A DNA stretch of 64,000 nt from Pseudomonas guineae. GTDB lineage: Bacteria; Pseudomonadota; Gammaproteobacteria; Pseudomonadales; Pseudomonadaceae. Under the pieces are notes generated by a model. It had not been told where the DNA came from, did not search any database, and was given only the letters and a program-made list of their open reading frames with translations. A program made the translations under genes and the position numbers. Positions 34,308 to 42,335 of this stretch are shown piece after piece. Position 1 is the stretch's first letter; each line of letters starts with the position of its first letter. The stretch covers positions 142,083 to 206,082 of the forward strand of contig NZ_FOQL01000006.1 in assembly GCF_900113745.1 (NCBI RefSeq). Direction: 5' to 3'.

Positions 34308-34331
34308 TATACACAAAACAAATACTGTATA
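34308..34331. promoter_or_regulatory. Candidate LitR/PplR-type box upstream of the FAD oxidoreductase gene
   Basis: TATACA (34308-34313) and TGTATA (34326-34331) are inverted copies 12 bases apart. This is the same spacing as the TGTACA-N12-TGTACA boxes at 35641 and 35691. It lies in the divergent region between the hemH operon and the gene at 34379, so it could control either side. Confidence 0.55.
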
Positions 34332-34378
34332 GCATTTGTCTAAAGCGTAGCTTAGCACCGGACCACAAGAGGTAGACC

Positions 34379-35371
34379 ATGACCGCTCTTCATCCCATTG
34401 CCATTATCGGCACCGGCATCGCCGGGCTATCTGCCGCACAGGCGCTGCATGCCGCTGGTCATTCGGTGCAGCTGTTCGACAAGAGCCGCGGCAGTGGCGG
34501 GCGCATGGCCAGCAAACGCAGTGATGGCGGCGCGCTGGACCTAGGAGCGCAGTATTTCACCGCGCGCGACCGCCGCTTTGTCGAGGTGGTACAGCAATGG
34601 CAGGCGCGCGGCTGGGTCGCTGAATGGACCCCCAGCCTCTACAACTTTAAAAATGGCCAGCTCAGCGCCTCACCTGATGAGCAGGTACGCTGGGTCGGCA
34701 GCCCGCGCATGAGTGCGATTACCCGCGCCATGCTCGGTGCCCTGCCGGTGCATTTTTCCTGCCGCATCACCGAGGTGTTTCGCGGCGAACAGCACTGGCA
34801 CTTGCAGGACGCCGAAGGCAATAGCCACGGCCCGTTTAGCCATGTGATCGTCGCCACCCCAGCACCGCAGGCCACCACCCTGCTGTCCAGCGTGCCGAAA
34901 CTGGCAGGCGCTGCAGCCAGCGTAGCCATGGACCCGACCTGGGCCGTCGCCCTGGCCTTCGACACGCCACTGGAGAGCAAAGTGGAAGGCTGCTTTGTGC
35001 AAGACAGCCCGCTCGACTGGCTGGCGCGCAACCGCAGTAAACCTGGCCGTGACAGCCAGCTTGATACCTGGGTGCTGCACGCCACCAGCCAGTGGACCAA
35101 ACAAAATCTGGATATGTCTAAAGAAGACGTAACCGAACACCTGCTCGGGGCGTTTGCCGAACTGATCGGCTGCACCGTACCCGCGCCCACCTTCAGCCTG
35201 GCGCACCGCTGGCTCTATGCGCGCCCAGCCAGTGCGCATCAATGGGGCGTACTGGCCGATGCTGACCTGGGCATCTACGCCTGTGGGGATTGGTGCCTGT
35301 CTGGCCGCGTGGAAGGCGCCTGGCTTAGCGGCCAGGAAGCCGCACGACGTTTGCTTGAGAATCTGCAATGA
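34379..35371 (+). CDS. NAD(P)/FAD-dependent oxidoreductase, renalase-like
   Basis: A 330-residue flavoprotein. IAIIGTGIAGLSAAQALHAAG binds the FAD ADP part, LFDKSRGSGGRMASKR is the second conserved block and LDLGAQYFTARD the third; the C-terminal GIYACGDWCLSGRVEGAWLSG completes the FAD site. This is the pattern of bacterial renalase-like amine oxidases (COG3380), whose substrates are largely unknown. It overlaps the next small gene by ATGA. Placement beside the light-responsive operon and the N12 box upstream suggests the same regulon. Confidence 0.88.
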   Translation: MTALHPIAIIGTGIAGLSAAQALHAAGHSVQLFDKSRGSGGRMASKRSDGGALDLGAQYFTARDRRFVEVVQQWQARGWVAEWTPSLYNFKNGQLSASPDEQVRWVGSPRMSAITRAMLGALPVHFSCRITEVFRGEQHWHLQDAEGNSHGPFSHVIVATPAPQATTLLSSVPKLAGAAASVAMDPTWAVALAFDTPLESKVEGCFVQDSPLDWLARNRSKPGRDSQLDTWVLHATSQWTKQNLDMSKEDVTEHLLGAFAELIGCTVPAPTFSLAHRWLYARPASAHQWGVLADADLGIYACGDWCLSGRVEGAWLSGQEAARRLLENLQ

Positions 35372-35613
35372 AGAGTCAAGTACACGCCACGCCCGCCAAG
35401 CATCGGCTCAATCCGCGCAAGCTGCTGCTGTCAAAGTGGACAGCTACGCAGCCGCAGAACCGCGAGAAGCACTTTCTTGTAACCGAACTGTTCTGCGATG
35501 AGGACGGTACGGTACTGCAGGTCGAACTGCAGGCCGTGCTCAACCAGCGCAGCCAGCGCCTGGACTGGCACGCGCTGGAAAACCCTGATGAGTGGCGCAT
35601 GGGCTGGAAGTAA
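35368..35613 (+). CDS. TIGR02450 family Trp-rich small protein
   Basis: An 81-residue basic protein. The family pattern is N-P-x-K-L-L-x-S-K-W-T (RLNPRKLLLSKWTATQPQNREKHF is its core) and a C-terminal block with several Trp (LDWHALENPDEWRMGWK). Function is unknown; homologues are commonly next to photolyase or FAD oxidoreductase genes. It starts inside the last codons of the FAD oxidoreductase gene. Confidence 0.88.
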   Translation: MKSQVHATPAKHRLNPRKLLLSKWTATQPQNREKHFLVTELFCDEDGTVLQVELQAVLNQRSQRLDWHALENPDEWRMGWK

Positions 35614-35639
35614 CAGTGCCGCACAAACTCATACCATAG

Positions 35640-35715
35640 TTGTACAAATATATTGACTTGTACAATTGCAGACCTATGATGAAGCTAAGTTGTACATCCA
35701 TCAGGATCTGTACAA
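35640..35715 (+). promoter_or_regulatory. Sigma-70-like promoter with two TGTACA-N12-TGTACA boxes (light-responsive MerR operators)
   Basis: A promoter with -35 TTGACT (35653-35658), a 16-base spacer and -10 TATGAT (35675-35680). TGTACA occurs at 35641-35646 and 35659-35664 (12 apart), the second inside the spacer. It occurs again at 35691-35696 and 35709-35714 (12 apart) just after the expected start site. Repression by a MerR/LitR protein covering both promoter and start site is the obvious reading. The regulator gene is second in the operon. Confidence 0.82.
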
Positions 35716-35735
35716 GTCGTCATCGGAGGTTGCCC

Positions 35736-36701
35736 ATGCGCTCATCAGAAACCATCACCGGCAAACCCAAACTGGGCATCAGCGCCTGCCTGCTGGGTTC
35801 CGAGGTTCGCTATAACGGCGGGCACAAGGAATCGCGCCTGTGTAGCCGCACCCTTACTGAATATTTTGACTTTGCGCCTGTATGCCCTGAAGTGGGTATA
35901 GGCATGAGCATCCCGCGAGAGCCGATCCGCCTGGTCGGCGATCCGCAAGCGCCGCGTGCCGTGGGCACGGTCAGCCGTGAAGTGGATGTCACCGCGCCGC
36001 TGGCCGCCTATGGCGAGCGCATGGCCGGCGAGCTTACTGATATTTGCGGCTACATCTTTATGCAGCAGTCGCCGTCCTGCGGCCTGCACCGAGTCAAGGT
36101 TTATCAGGACAACGGCCGCCCTAGCGAACCAGGACGTGGAATCTTCGCTGAGGCGTTTTGCGCCCGCCACCCCAATCTCCCGGTGGAAGAAGATGGCCGC
36201 CTAAACGACCCGGTCCTGCGTGAGAACTTTATTACCCGCGTCTTCGCTTACTCCGAATGGCAACAACTGCTACGCGATGGCCTGACCCGGCAAAGCTTGA
36301 TTGCCTTCCACTCGCGCTACAAATACATGCTGATGGCCACTAATGCGCAGCAATATAAATTGCTCGGCCGCATGCTGGGCAACCTCGGCCAGCAGGATTT
36401 GCAAGAACTGGCCTCGCGCTATTTCAGCGACCTGATGAGCGCGCTAAAAAGCTGCGCCACTCGCCGCAGCCACAGTAATGTGCTGCAGCATATCAGCGGC
36501 TATCTAAAGCAAGCGCTGAGCAGCGAAGACAAGCAGGAAATGCAACAACTGATCGGCCAGTACCGTCACGGTGTGGTGCCGTTGGTGGTGCCCATGACCC
36601 TGCTCAAGCACCACTTCCGCCGTCACCCAGACACTTACATCACGCGGCAGGTCTACCTGCAGCCACACCCGGAAAACCTCAGCCTGCGTAATGCCCTATG
36701 A
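35736..36701 (+). CDS. DUF523 and DUF1722 domain protein (YbgA-like)
   Basis: A 321-residue two-domain protein. The N-terminal DUF523 (about 10-150) has GISACLLGSEVRYNGGHK, VCPEVGIGM and MQQSPSCGLH, with Cys in each. The C-terminal DUF1722 (about 190-310) contains FHSRYKYMLMATNAQQYKLLG. Such fusions are commonly found next to photolyase genes; the biochemical role is not known, though thiouracil desulfidase activity is described for some DUF523 proteins. The ATG at 35736 has GGAGG. It is the first gene of the light-type operon and overlaps merR by ATGA. Confidence 0.9.
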   Translation: MRSSETITGKPKLGISACLLGSEVRYNGGHKESRLCSRTLTEYFDFAPVCPEVGIGMSIPREPIRLVGDPQAPRAVGTVSREVDVTAPLAAYGERMAGELTDICGYIFMQQSPSCGLHRVKVYQDNGRPSEPGRGIFAEAFCARHPNLPVEEDGRLNDPVLRENFITRVFAYSEWQQLLRDGLTRQSLIAFHSRYKYMLMATNAQQYKLLGRMLGNLGQQDLQELASRYFSDLMSALKSCATRRSHSNVLQHISGYLKQALSSEDKQEMQQLIGQYRHGVVPLVVPMTLLKHHFRRHPDTYITRQVYLQPHPENLSLRNAL

Positions 36702-37639
36702 GTCTTGATTCAAGCAACCCTGGCGCGACCGCCGACGACTATCAGGCGGCCATTGCCCAGGGCTTTATGCCGATCCGCGATGTCGCCCGTATCACGGGAG
36801 TCAACGCGGTCACGCTGCGCGCGTGGGAACGTCGTTATGGCTTGATCGTGCCGCACCGCACGCCGAAAGGTCATCGTCTTTATTCGGATGAACATGTCAC
36901 GCACATTCAGGCGATCCTGACGTGGCTCAATCGCGGCGTCTCGGTCAGCCAGGTCAAGGGCCTGCTGCGCAGTAACCAGCCGGCCTTTGCCGAAGCCAGC
37001 TCGCAGTGGGAAGCCAAGCGCCAGCAATTGCAGGAAGCCATTTGCAACCTCAACGAGCGCCGCCTGGACGATTGTTTCAACAGCGAACTGGCGCTCTACC
37101 CGCCCAGCACCCTGTGCGAGCAACTGCTGCTGCCACTGCTTGAAGAGCTTGAATTGCGCTGGCGCAATCAGTTTGGCGCTCAGGCAGAGCGAGTGTTTTT
37201 CTACTCGTGGCTGCGCAGCAAACTTGGCGCACGCCTGTACCACAACAACCGTCAGCACAATGGTGCGCCGCTGCTGCTGATCAATGTCTCTGACCTGCCC
37301 ATGGCGCCCGGTTTGTGGCTGACCGCTTGGCTAGCAAGCAATGCAGGTATTGCGGTGGAGGTGTTCGACTGGCCACTGCCACCACCCGAATTAGCCCTCG
37401 CGGTCGAACATATTCAGCCGCGCGCCGTGCTGCTTTATTCCAGCCAAGCATTGAATAGCACGCACCTGCAGCGCCTGCTGGGTGGCTACGATTGCCCCTG
37501 CCTGCTGGTCGGTCAGGTGGTACAGATTCACGCCGACGAATTACAGGTCATCGCCCAGCAGAACGCCGAACTGAGCCTGGCCAGCGATCCGCTGGCCGCG
37601 CTGCACAGCCTCACCGACCTCAACCTGCTGCACAGCTGA
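36698..37639 (+). CDS. MerR family regulator with C-terminal B12-binding-like domain (LitR/PplR class II type)
   Basis: A 313-residue regulator. Residues about 23-90 are a MerR winged helix (IRDVARITGVNAVTLRAWERRYGL). Residues about 95-190 are helical and about 195-300 Rossmann-like, as in CarH/LitR. The cobalamin-binding signature DxHxxG or ExxH of light-sensing class I proteins is not visible. The protein therefore resembles class II regulators of pseudomonads, which depend on a separate LOV photoreceptor. It is expected to repress the promoter at 35640 through TGTACA boxes and so be autoregulated. It overlaps both neighbours (ATGA, TGATG). Confidence 0.88.
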   Translation: MSLDSSNPGATADDYQAAIAQGFMPIRDVARITGVNAVTLRAWERRYGLIVPHRTPKGHRLYSDEHVTHIQAILTWLNRGVSVSQVKGLLRSNQPAFAEASSQWEAKRQQLQEAICNLNERRLDDCFNSELALYPPSTLCEQLLLPLLEELELRWRNQFGAQAERVFFYSWLRSKLGARLYHNNRQHNGAPLLLINVSDLPMAPGLWLTAWLASNAGIAVEVFDWPLPPPELALAVEHIQPRAVLLYSSQALNSTHLQRLLGGYDCPCLLVGQVVQIHADELQVIAQQNAELSLASDPLAALHSLTDLNLLHS

Positions 37640-37650
37640 TGGGACATTCC

Positions 37651-39093
37651 ATGCTGCAAATGATCTGGTTCCGCACCGACTTACGGGTACAGGACAACAG
37701 CGCCCTGGCCGCCGCCATGGGCAGTGGCCCGACCGTGGCGCTGTACCTGATCAGCCCAGCCCAGTGGCTGGCGCATGACGATGCGCCAAGCAAAGTTGAT
37801 TTCTGGCTACGCAACCTGAAAAACCTGGCGGACGAGCTGGGCAAACTCAATGTGCCACTGCTGGTGCGCCATGCTGATGATTGGAGCGCAGCACCACAGG
37901 TGATCGCCGAGCTGTGCCAGCAACTGCAAACCAGCACAGTACATGCCAACGAAGAGTACGGCGTACACGAGAGCCGCCGCGATCAGGCCGTGAGCGAGGC
38001 GCTCGATGAGCTAGGGATCACCTTCACTAGCCACTTGGATCAACTGTTCTTCAAGCCCGGCAGTGTGCTGACCCAGTCCGGCACTTACTTCAAGGTCTAC
38101 AGCCAGTTCCGTAAGGTCTGCTATCAGCGCTTGCACAGCGCCCTGCCGACCGTGCTCGCCCCCCCCAAAGCTCAAGCGCAACTGGCGATCAGTAGCGATG
38201 CAGTGCCCGAGCAGGTCAGCGGATTTGCCACGCCCAGTGAGACGCTGCGCCAGCTCTGGCCCGCCGGTGAGGCCGAGGCGCGCAGGCGTATAGATGATTT
38301 CGCCGCAGAACACATCGACTTCTACCAGAGCACTCGCGACTTCCCTGCCAAACCCGGCACTAGCCAACTGTCAGCGTATCTAGCCGCCGGCGTGATTTCG
38401 CCGCGCCAGTGTCTGCACGCGGCGCTGAGTGCCAACCAAGGCGAGTTCGACAGCGGCAACCCAGGCGTGGTGACCTGGATCAACGAACTGCTCTGGCGCG
38501 AGTTTTACAAGCACATCTTGGTCGGTTACCCGCGCGTGTCCATGCACCGTGCCTTCCGCGCTGAAACGGAAGCACTGGCTTGGCGTAACGCTCCGATCGA
38601 GCTGAAAGCCTGGCAGGAAGGCCGTACCGGCTTGCCAATCATCGATGCGGCGATGCGCCAGCTGCTCGCAACCGGCTGGATGCACAACCGCCTGCGCATG
38701 GTAGTAGCGATGTTTGTGACTAAAAACCTGTTGATCGACTGGCGTGAAGGCGAACGCTTTTTTATGCGCCACCTGATCGACGGCGACCTGGCGGCAAACA
38801 ATGGTGGCTGGCAGTGGAGCTCCTCTACCGGCACCGATTCGGCACCCTACTTCCGCATCTTCAACCCGCTCAGCCAATCGCAGAAATTTGACCCTGATGG
38901 GCGCTTTATCCGCCAGTGGCTGCCCGAGTTGGTCGGCCTGAACAAAAGCAATATCCACAACCCAGCCGCTATGGGCGGGTTGTTCGGTATCGCCGATTAC
39001 CCAGCGCCGATTGTCGACTTGAGCAAGAGCCGCAGCCGCGCCCTGGCTGCTTTCAAGAGCCTGCCGCACTTTGCCGGCACGGAGGCGCCATGA
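37651..39093 (+). CDS. phrB: Deoxyribodipyrimidine photolyase
   Basis: A 480-residue class I CPD photolyase that uses blue light and reduced FAD to split pyrimidine dimers. MLQMIWFRTDLRVQDNSAL starts the antenna domain. The FAD domain has TSQLSAYLAAGVISPRQCL, WINELLWREFYKHIL, TGLPIIDAAMRQL, TGWMHNRLRMVVAMF and NGGWQWSSSTGTDSAPYFRIFNP, with the Trp residues of the electron-transfer chain. The ATG 37651 has GGGA six bases upstream; an ATG overlapping the merR stop at 37639 is an alternative. It is the core function of this light-response operon (PA4660 position). Confidence 0.96.
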   Translation: MLQMIWFRTDLRVQDNSALAAAMGSGPTVALYLISPAQWLAHDDAPSKVDFWLRNLKNLADELGKLNVPLLVRHADDWSAAPQVIAELCQQLQTSTVHANEEYGVHESRRDQAVSEALDELGITFTSHLDQLFFKPGSVLTQSGTYFKVYSQFRKVCYQRLHSALPTVLAPPKAQAQLAISSDAVPEQVSGFATPSETLRQLWPAGEAEARRRIDDFAAEHIDFYQSTRDFPAKPGTSQLSAYLAAGVISPRQCLHAALSANQGEFDSGNPGVVTWINELLWREFYKHILVGYPRVSMHRAFRAETEALAWRNAPIELKAWQEGRTGLPIIDAAMRQLLATGWMHNRLRMVVAMFVTKNLLIDWREGERFFMRHLIDGDLAANNGGWQWSSSTGTDSAPYFRIFNPLSQSQKFDPDGRFIRQWLPELVGLNKSNIHNPAAMGGLFGIADYPAPIVDLSKSRSRALAAFKSLPHFAGTEAP

Positions 39094-39512
39094 GTAATTT
39101 CCTGCGCCAGTTCGCCCAAGATTTTGCCGGGCTGAACAAGGACAACCTCGAGCGCCTGGGCAAACTCTACAGCGACGATGCGCTGTTTTGCGATCCGCTG
39201 CATGAAGTGCGCGGGTTAGCGAATATGCAGCGTTACTTTGCCGAGATGTACGCCAATGTTAGCGAGTTGCGCTTTGACTTTTACGGCTTTGACCAGGTGC
39301 GCGAAGGCGAAGGCTACTTGCGCTGGACCATGAGCTACCGCCACCCGCGCCTTGCTAAAGGTCAACTGATCCGTGTGGAGGGTTGCTCACACCTGCTGTG
39401 GCAGGACAAGGTCTATCGTCACCGTGACTACTTCGATGCCGGCAGCCTGCTCTATGAGCACCTGCCTTTACTCGGCTCGGCGATTCGCTGGCTGAAAAGG
39501 AGGTTGGCATGA
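39090..39512 (+). CDS. NTF2-like (SnoaL/DUF4440-type) protein
   Basis: A 140-residue protein of the NTF2 fold. LYSDDALFCDPLHEVRG followed by MQRYFAEMYANVSELRFDF is the typical cone-fold pattern. Its start ATGA overlaps the photolyase stop, with GGAGG before it. Homologues accompany the same SDR, FAD and Cfa-like genes in other proteobacteria; the function is unknown. Confidence 0.85.
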   Translation: MSNFLRQFAQDFAGLNKDNLERLGKLYSDDALFCDPLHEVRGLANMQRYFAEMYANVSELRFDFYGFDQVREGEGYLRWTMSYRHPRLAKGQLIRVEGCSHLLWQDKVYRHRDYFDAGSLLYEHLPLLGSAIRWLKRRLA

Positions 39513-40288
39513 ACGCAAACGCACGTCGTATCTGGCTAACAGGCGCAAGCAGCGGCATCGGCGCGGCACTGGCCGAGCAGTTACTGCAGCAAGGTCATCG
39601 TTTAGCACTTAGCGCCCGTACCCTTGAGCCGTTGCAGGCCCTGGCCAAACGTTACCCGCAACAAGTGTTAGTGGTGGCCGGCGATCTCAGTGATGCCTCT
39701 CAGGTGCAGGCCATTGGCGAGCATATCGCCCAAGTCTGGGGTGCACTGGATTGCGCCATTCTCAATGCTGGCACCTGCGAATATGTAGAGGTCAGCACAT
39801 TCGAGGCTGCCATGATCGAACGGGTAGTGCGCGCCAATCTGTTTACTGCCAGTTATTGCATCGAAGCCGCCCTGCCCTTGCTGCGCTTGGGCGACCGCCC
39901 GCATTTGGTCGGCGTCGGCAGCTCGGTGACCTTCATGCCGCTGCCACGCGCCGAGGCTTACGGGGCATCGAAAGCCGCCATGCGCTACCTGATGGAAACC
40001 CTGCGCATTGACCTGCGCGCCGAGAATATTGCCGTCACCCTGGTCAGCCCCGGCTTTGTCGACACCCCGCTGACGCAGAAGAATGACTTCGCCATGCCCA
40101 TGCGTTGGCCCGTGGATAAAGCCGCCTGCTATATCGCCGAGCGCTTGGCCAAACAGCCTTTTGAAATTGCCTTCCCCGGCCCCTTCATTGCCATTCTCAA
40201 GCTGCTGGGGCACCTGCCTATGCGCTTGCAGGTGACCATCGGCGCCCGTATGGCGCGCACTGAAGCCAAGACCAAGGACCGTCCATGA
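39509..40288 (+). CDS. Short-chain dehydrogenase/reductase
   Basis: A 259-residue classical SDR. Nucleotide motif TGASSGIGAALAEQLL at residues 11-26, LNAGTCEY, catalytic Ser in GVGSSVTFMPLP and the YGASK motif (Tyr, Lys) are present. It should be an NAD(P)-dependent oxidoreductase; substrate unknown. ATGA overlaps at both ends place it firmly in the operon. In similar operons it is linked to membrane lipid modification after singlet-oxygen or light stress. Confidence 0.9.
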   Translation: MNANARRIWLTGASSGIGAALAEQLLQQGHRLALSARTLEPLQALAKRYPQQVLVVAGDLSDASQVQAIGEHIAQVWGALDCAILNAGTCEYVEVSTFEAAMIERVVRANLFTASYCIEAALPLLRLGDRPHLVGVGSSVTFMPLPRAEAYGASKAAMRYLMETLRIDLRAENIAVTLVSPGFVDTPLTQKNDFAMPMRWPVDKAACYIAERLAKQPFEIAFPGPFIAILKLLGHLPMRLQVTIGARMARTEAKTKDRP

Positions 40289-41532
40289 AAATCGCCATTA
40301 TCGGCAGCGGCATCGCCGGTTTAACCAGCGCCTACCTGCTTAACCGTCGCCACGACATAACAGTATTCGAGGCCGGCGCCTGGATTGGCGGCCACACCCA
40401 CACCGTGGATGTGCAAGTGGATGGCCGGTCTTACGCGGTGGACACCGGCTTTATTGTGTTTAACAACTGGACCTATCCAAACTTTATCCGCTTGCTTAAC
40501 CAGCTTGGTGTCGGCTTCAAAGATACCGAGATGAGTTTCTCGGTCAGCGATCCGGTGAGCGGCGTGGAGTACAACGGGCACAACCTCAACAGCCTGTTTG
40601 CCCAGCGCAGCAACCTTATTTCGCCGAAGTTCTGGAGCATGGTGCGTGACATTTTGCGCTTTAACCGTGAGGCGCTAAACGACTTAAACCAGCAGCGCAT
40701 TGTCCGCGACATGACCCTCGGTGATTACCTCAAGGCCAATGCCTACAGCGAGCGTTTTATCCAGCATTACATCGTGCCCATGGGTGCGGCGATCTGGTCG
40801 ATGTCGCTGCATGACATGCTGGGTTTCCCGCTGCAGTTCTTCGTGCGCTTCTTCAAAAACCACGGCCTGCTCTCAGTCAGCGACCGGCCGCAATGGTGCG
40901 TGGTCGAGGGCGGTTCGAGTAGCTATATCGCGCCGCTGACCGAATCTTTCAAACAGCGTATCCGCCTGAATTGCCCGGTTAGCCAGGTCGAGCGTGATGC
41001 CGACGGCGTGACCCTGCACAGTAGACAGGGCAGCGAGCGTTTCGACAAAGTGGTGTTCGCTTGTCACAGCGACCAGGCTCTGGCGCTATTGGCGCAGCCG
41101 AGCCGGATTGAGACAGACATCCTCGGCGCGCTGCCTTATGCCGACAATGACGTGGTGCTGCACACCGATACGCGCCTGCTGCCAAAACGGCCACTGGCCT
41201 GGGCCAGCTGGAACTATCGCCTCGGCGGCCCGACGGATCAGCCAGCGGCCGTGACCTATGACATGAATATTTTGCAGGGCATTCAGAGCGACACCACCTT
41301 CTGCGTCAGCCTCAACCAAACAGCGGCCATCGACCAAAGCAAGATTCTGGCGCGTTACACCTATGCGCACCCGCAGTACAGCCTAGCGGGTACGCAAGCG
41401 CAGGCGCGCTGGGAAGAACTGCTGGGTGCCAACCACAGCTACTTCTGCGGTGCTTACTGGGCCAATGGTTTCCATGAAGACGGCGTGGTCAGCGCATTGC
41501 GTATAGCCCGTGAATTTGGCGAACTGTTGTGA
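40285..41532 (+). CDS. FAD-dependent amine-oxidase-like protein (COG2907 type)
   Basis: A 415-residue flavoprotein. MKIAIIGSGIAGLTSAYLL starts the FAD fold, VFEAGAWIGGHTHTVDV is the conserved second segment and VDTGFIVFNNWTYPNFIRLL the third. It is of the type encoded next to cyclopropane fatty acid synthase-like genes and DUF1365 genes. In Rhodobacter, as I recall, similar sets respond to singlet oxygen and take part in furan fatty acid formation. A role in modifying membrane lipids is therefore likely, but inferred. Confidence 0.88.
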   Translation: MKIAIIGSGIAGLTSAYLLNRRHDITVFEAGAWIGGHTHTVDVQVDGRSYAVDTGFIVFNNWTYPNFIRLLNQLGVGFKDTEMSFSVSDPVSGVEYNGHNLNSLFAQRSNLISPKFWSMVRDILRFNREALNDLNQQRIVRDMTLGDYLKANAYSERFIQHYIVPMGAAIWSMSLHDMLGFPLQFFVRFFKNHGLLSVSDRPQWCVVEGGSSSYIAPLTESFKQRIRLNCPVSQVERDADGVTLHSRQGSERFDKVVFACHSDQALALLAQPSRIETDILGALPYADNDVVLHTDTRLLPKRPLAWASWNYRLGGPTDQPAAVTYDMNILQGIQSDTTFCVSLNQTAAIDQSKILARYTYAHPQYSLAGTQAQARWEELLGANHSYFCGAYWANGFHEDGVVSALRIAREFGELL

Positions 41533-41534
41533 CC

Positions 41535-42335
41535 ATGAACAGCGCACTCTACAGCGGCTGGGTGCAGCACCGGCGCTTTGCGCCGCGCGTGCACAACTTC
41601 CGCTACCGCATGGGCTTGCTCTACCTGGACCTCAGCGAGCAGGAGCAAGTGCTCGCGCTGTCGCCCCTAGCCGGGCGTGGGCGTTTTGCCCCCTTCGCCT
41701 TTCGCGAGACTGATTACCTGCCGCAGTTAACCGGTACCGGCATGCGCCTGATCGATGCTGTACGCCAGCGGGTCAGTGAAGCCTTACGCCGAACCCCACT
41801 GGGCCATATTTGCCTGCTGACTCAACCGCGCAGCTGGGGCCTGGCGTTTAACCCTGCCAGCTTCTTCTATTGCTATGAAGCCGATGGCAGCCTGGCGGCG
41901 ATTCTCTGCGAGGTCAGCAACACGCCGTTCCGTGAGCGCTACCACTATGTACTGCCGGCAGACGGTGACGGTCATCAGCATGTAGCCGTGGCCAAGGCCT
42001 TTCATGTCTCGCCATTTTTGCCGCGCGACCTGGAATATCGCATGAGTTTCAGTCCGGCCGGCGAGCGCCTGGGTATCCATATGGCTGACTGGCAGGGCGA
42101 TGAAAAAATCTTCGACGCCACTCTCACCCTACAACGGACAGAGCTGACCCGTGCCAGCTTGCACCGCTACCTGATTGAGTTCCCTTGGATGACTGGCAAG
42201 ACCGTCGCCGGCATCTACTGGCAAGCCCTGCGCCTGCTGCTCAAACGTATTCCTCTGTTCACCCATCGGGCCGCTGAAGGTGATTTTCGCGTCGCTCGCA
42301 TCGCATCAAAGGACGTCCCCCATGAAAAGCTCTAG
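41535..42335 (+). CDS. DUF1365 domain protein
   Basis: A 266-residue protein of family DUF1365. LYSGWVQHRRFAPRVHNFRYR and the block LLTQPRSWGLAFNPASFFYCY are characteristic, and FHVSPFLPRDLEYRMSF is the C-terminal signature. No signal or clear membrane span. A GTG at 41529 overlapping the previous stop is an alternative start. It lies between the FAD protein and the Cfa-like enzyme and overlaps the latter by 14 bases. Its biochemical role is unknown; the association with Cfa suggests lipid chemistry. Confidence 0.88.
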   Translation: MNSALYSGWVQHRRFAPRVHNFRYRMGLLYLDLSEQEQVLALSPLAGRGRFAPFAFRETDYLPQLTGTGMRLIDAVRQRVSEALRRTPLGHICLLTQPRSWGLAFNPASFFYCYEADGSLAAILCEVSNTPFRERYHYVLPADGDGHQHVAVAKAFHVSPFLPRDLEYRMSFSPAGERLGIHMADWQGDEKIFDATLTLQRTELTRASLHRYLIEFPWMTGKTVAGIYWQALRLLLKRIPLFTHRAAEGDFRVARIASKDVPHEKL

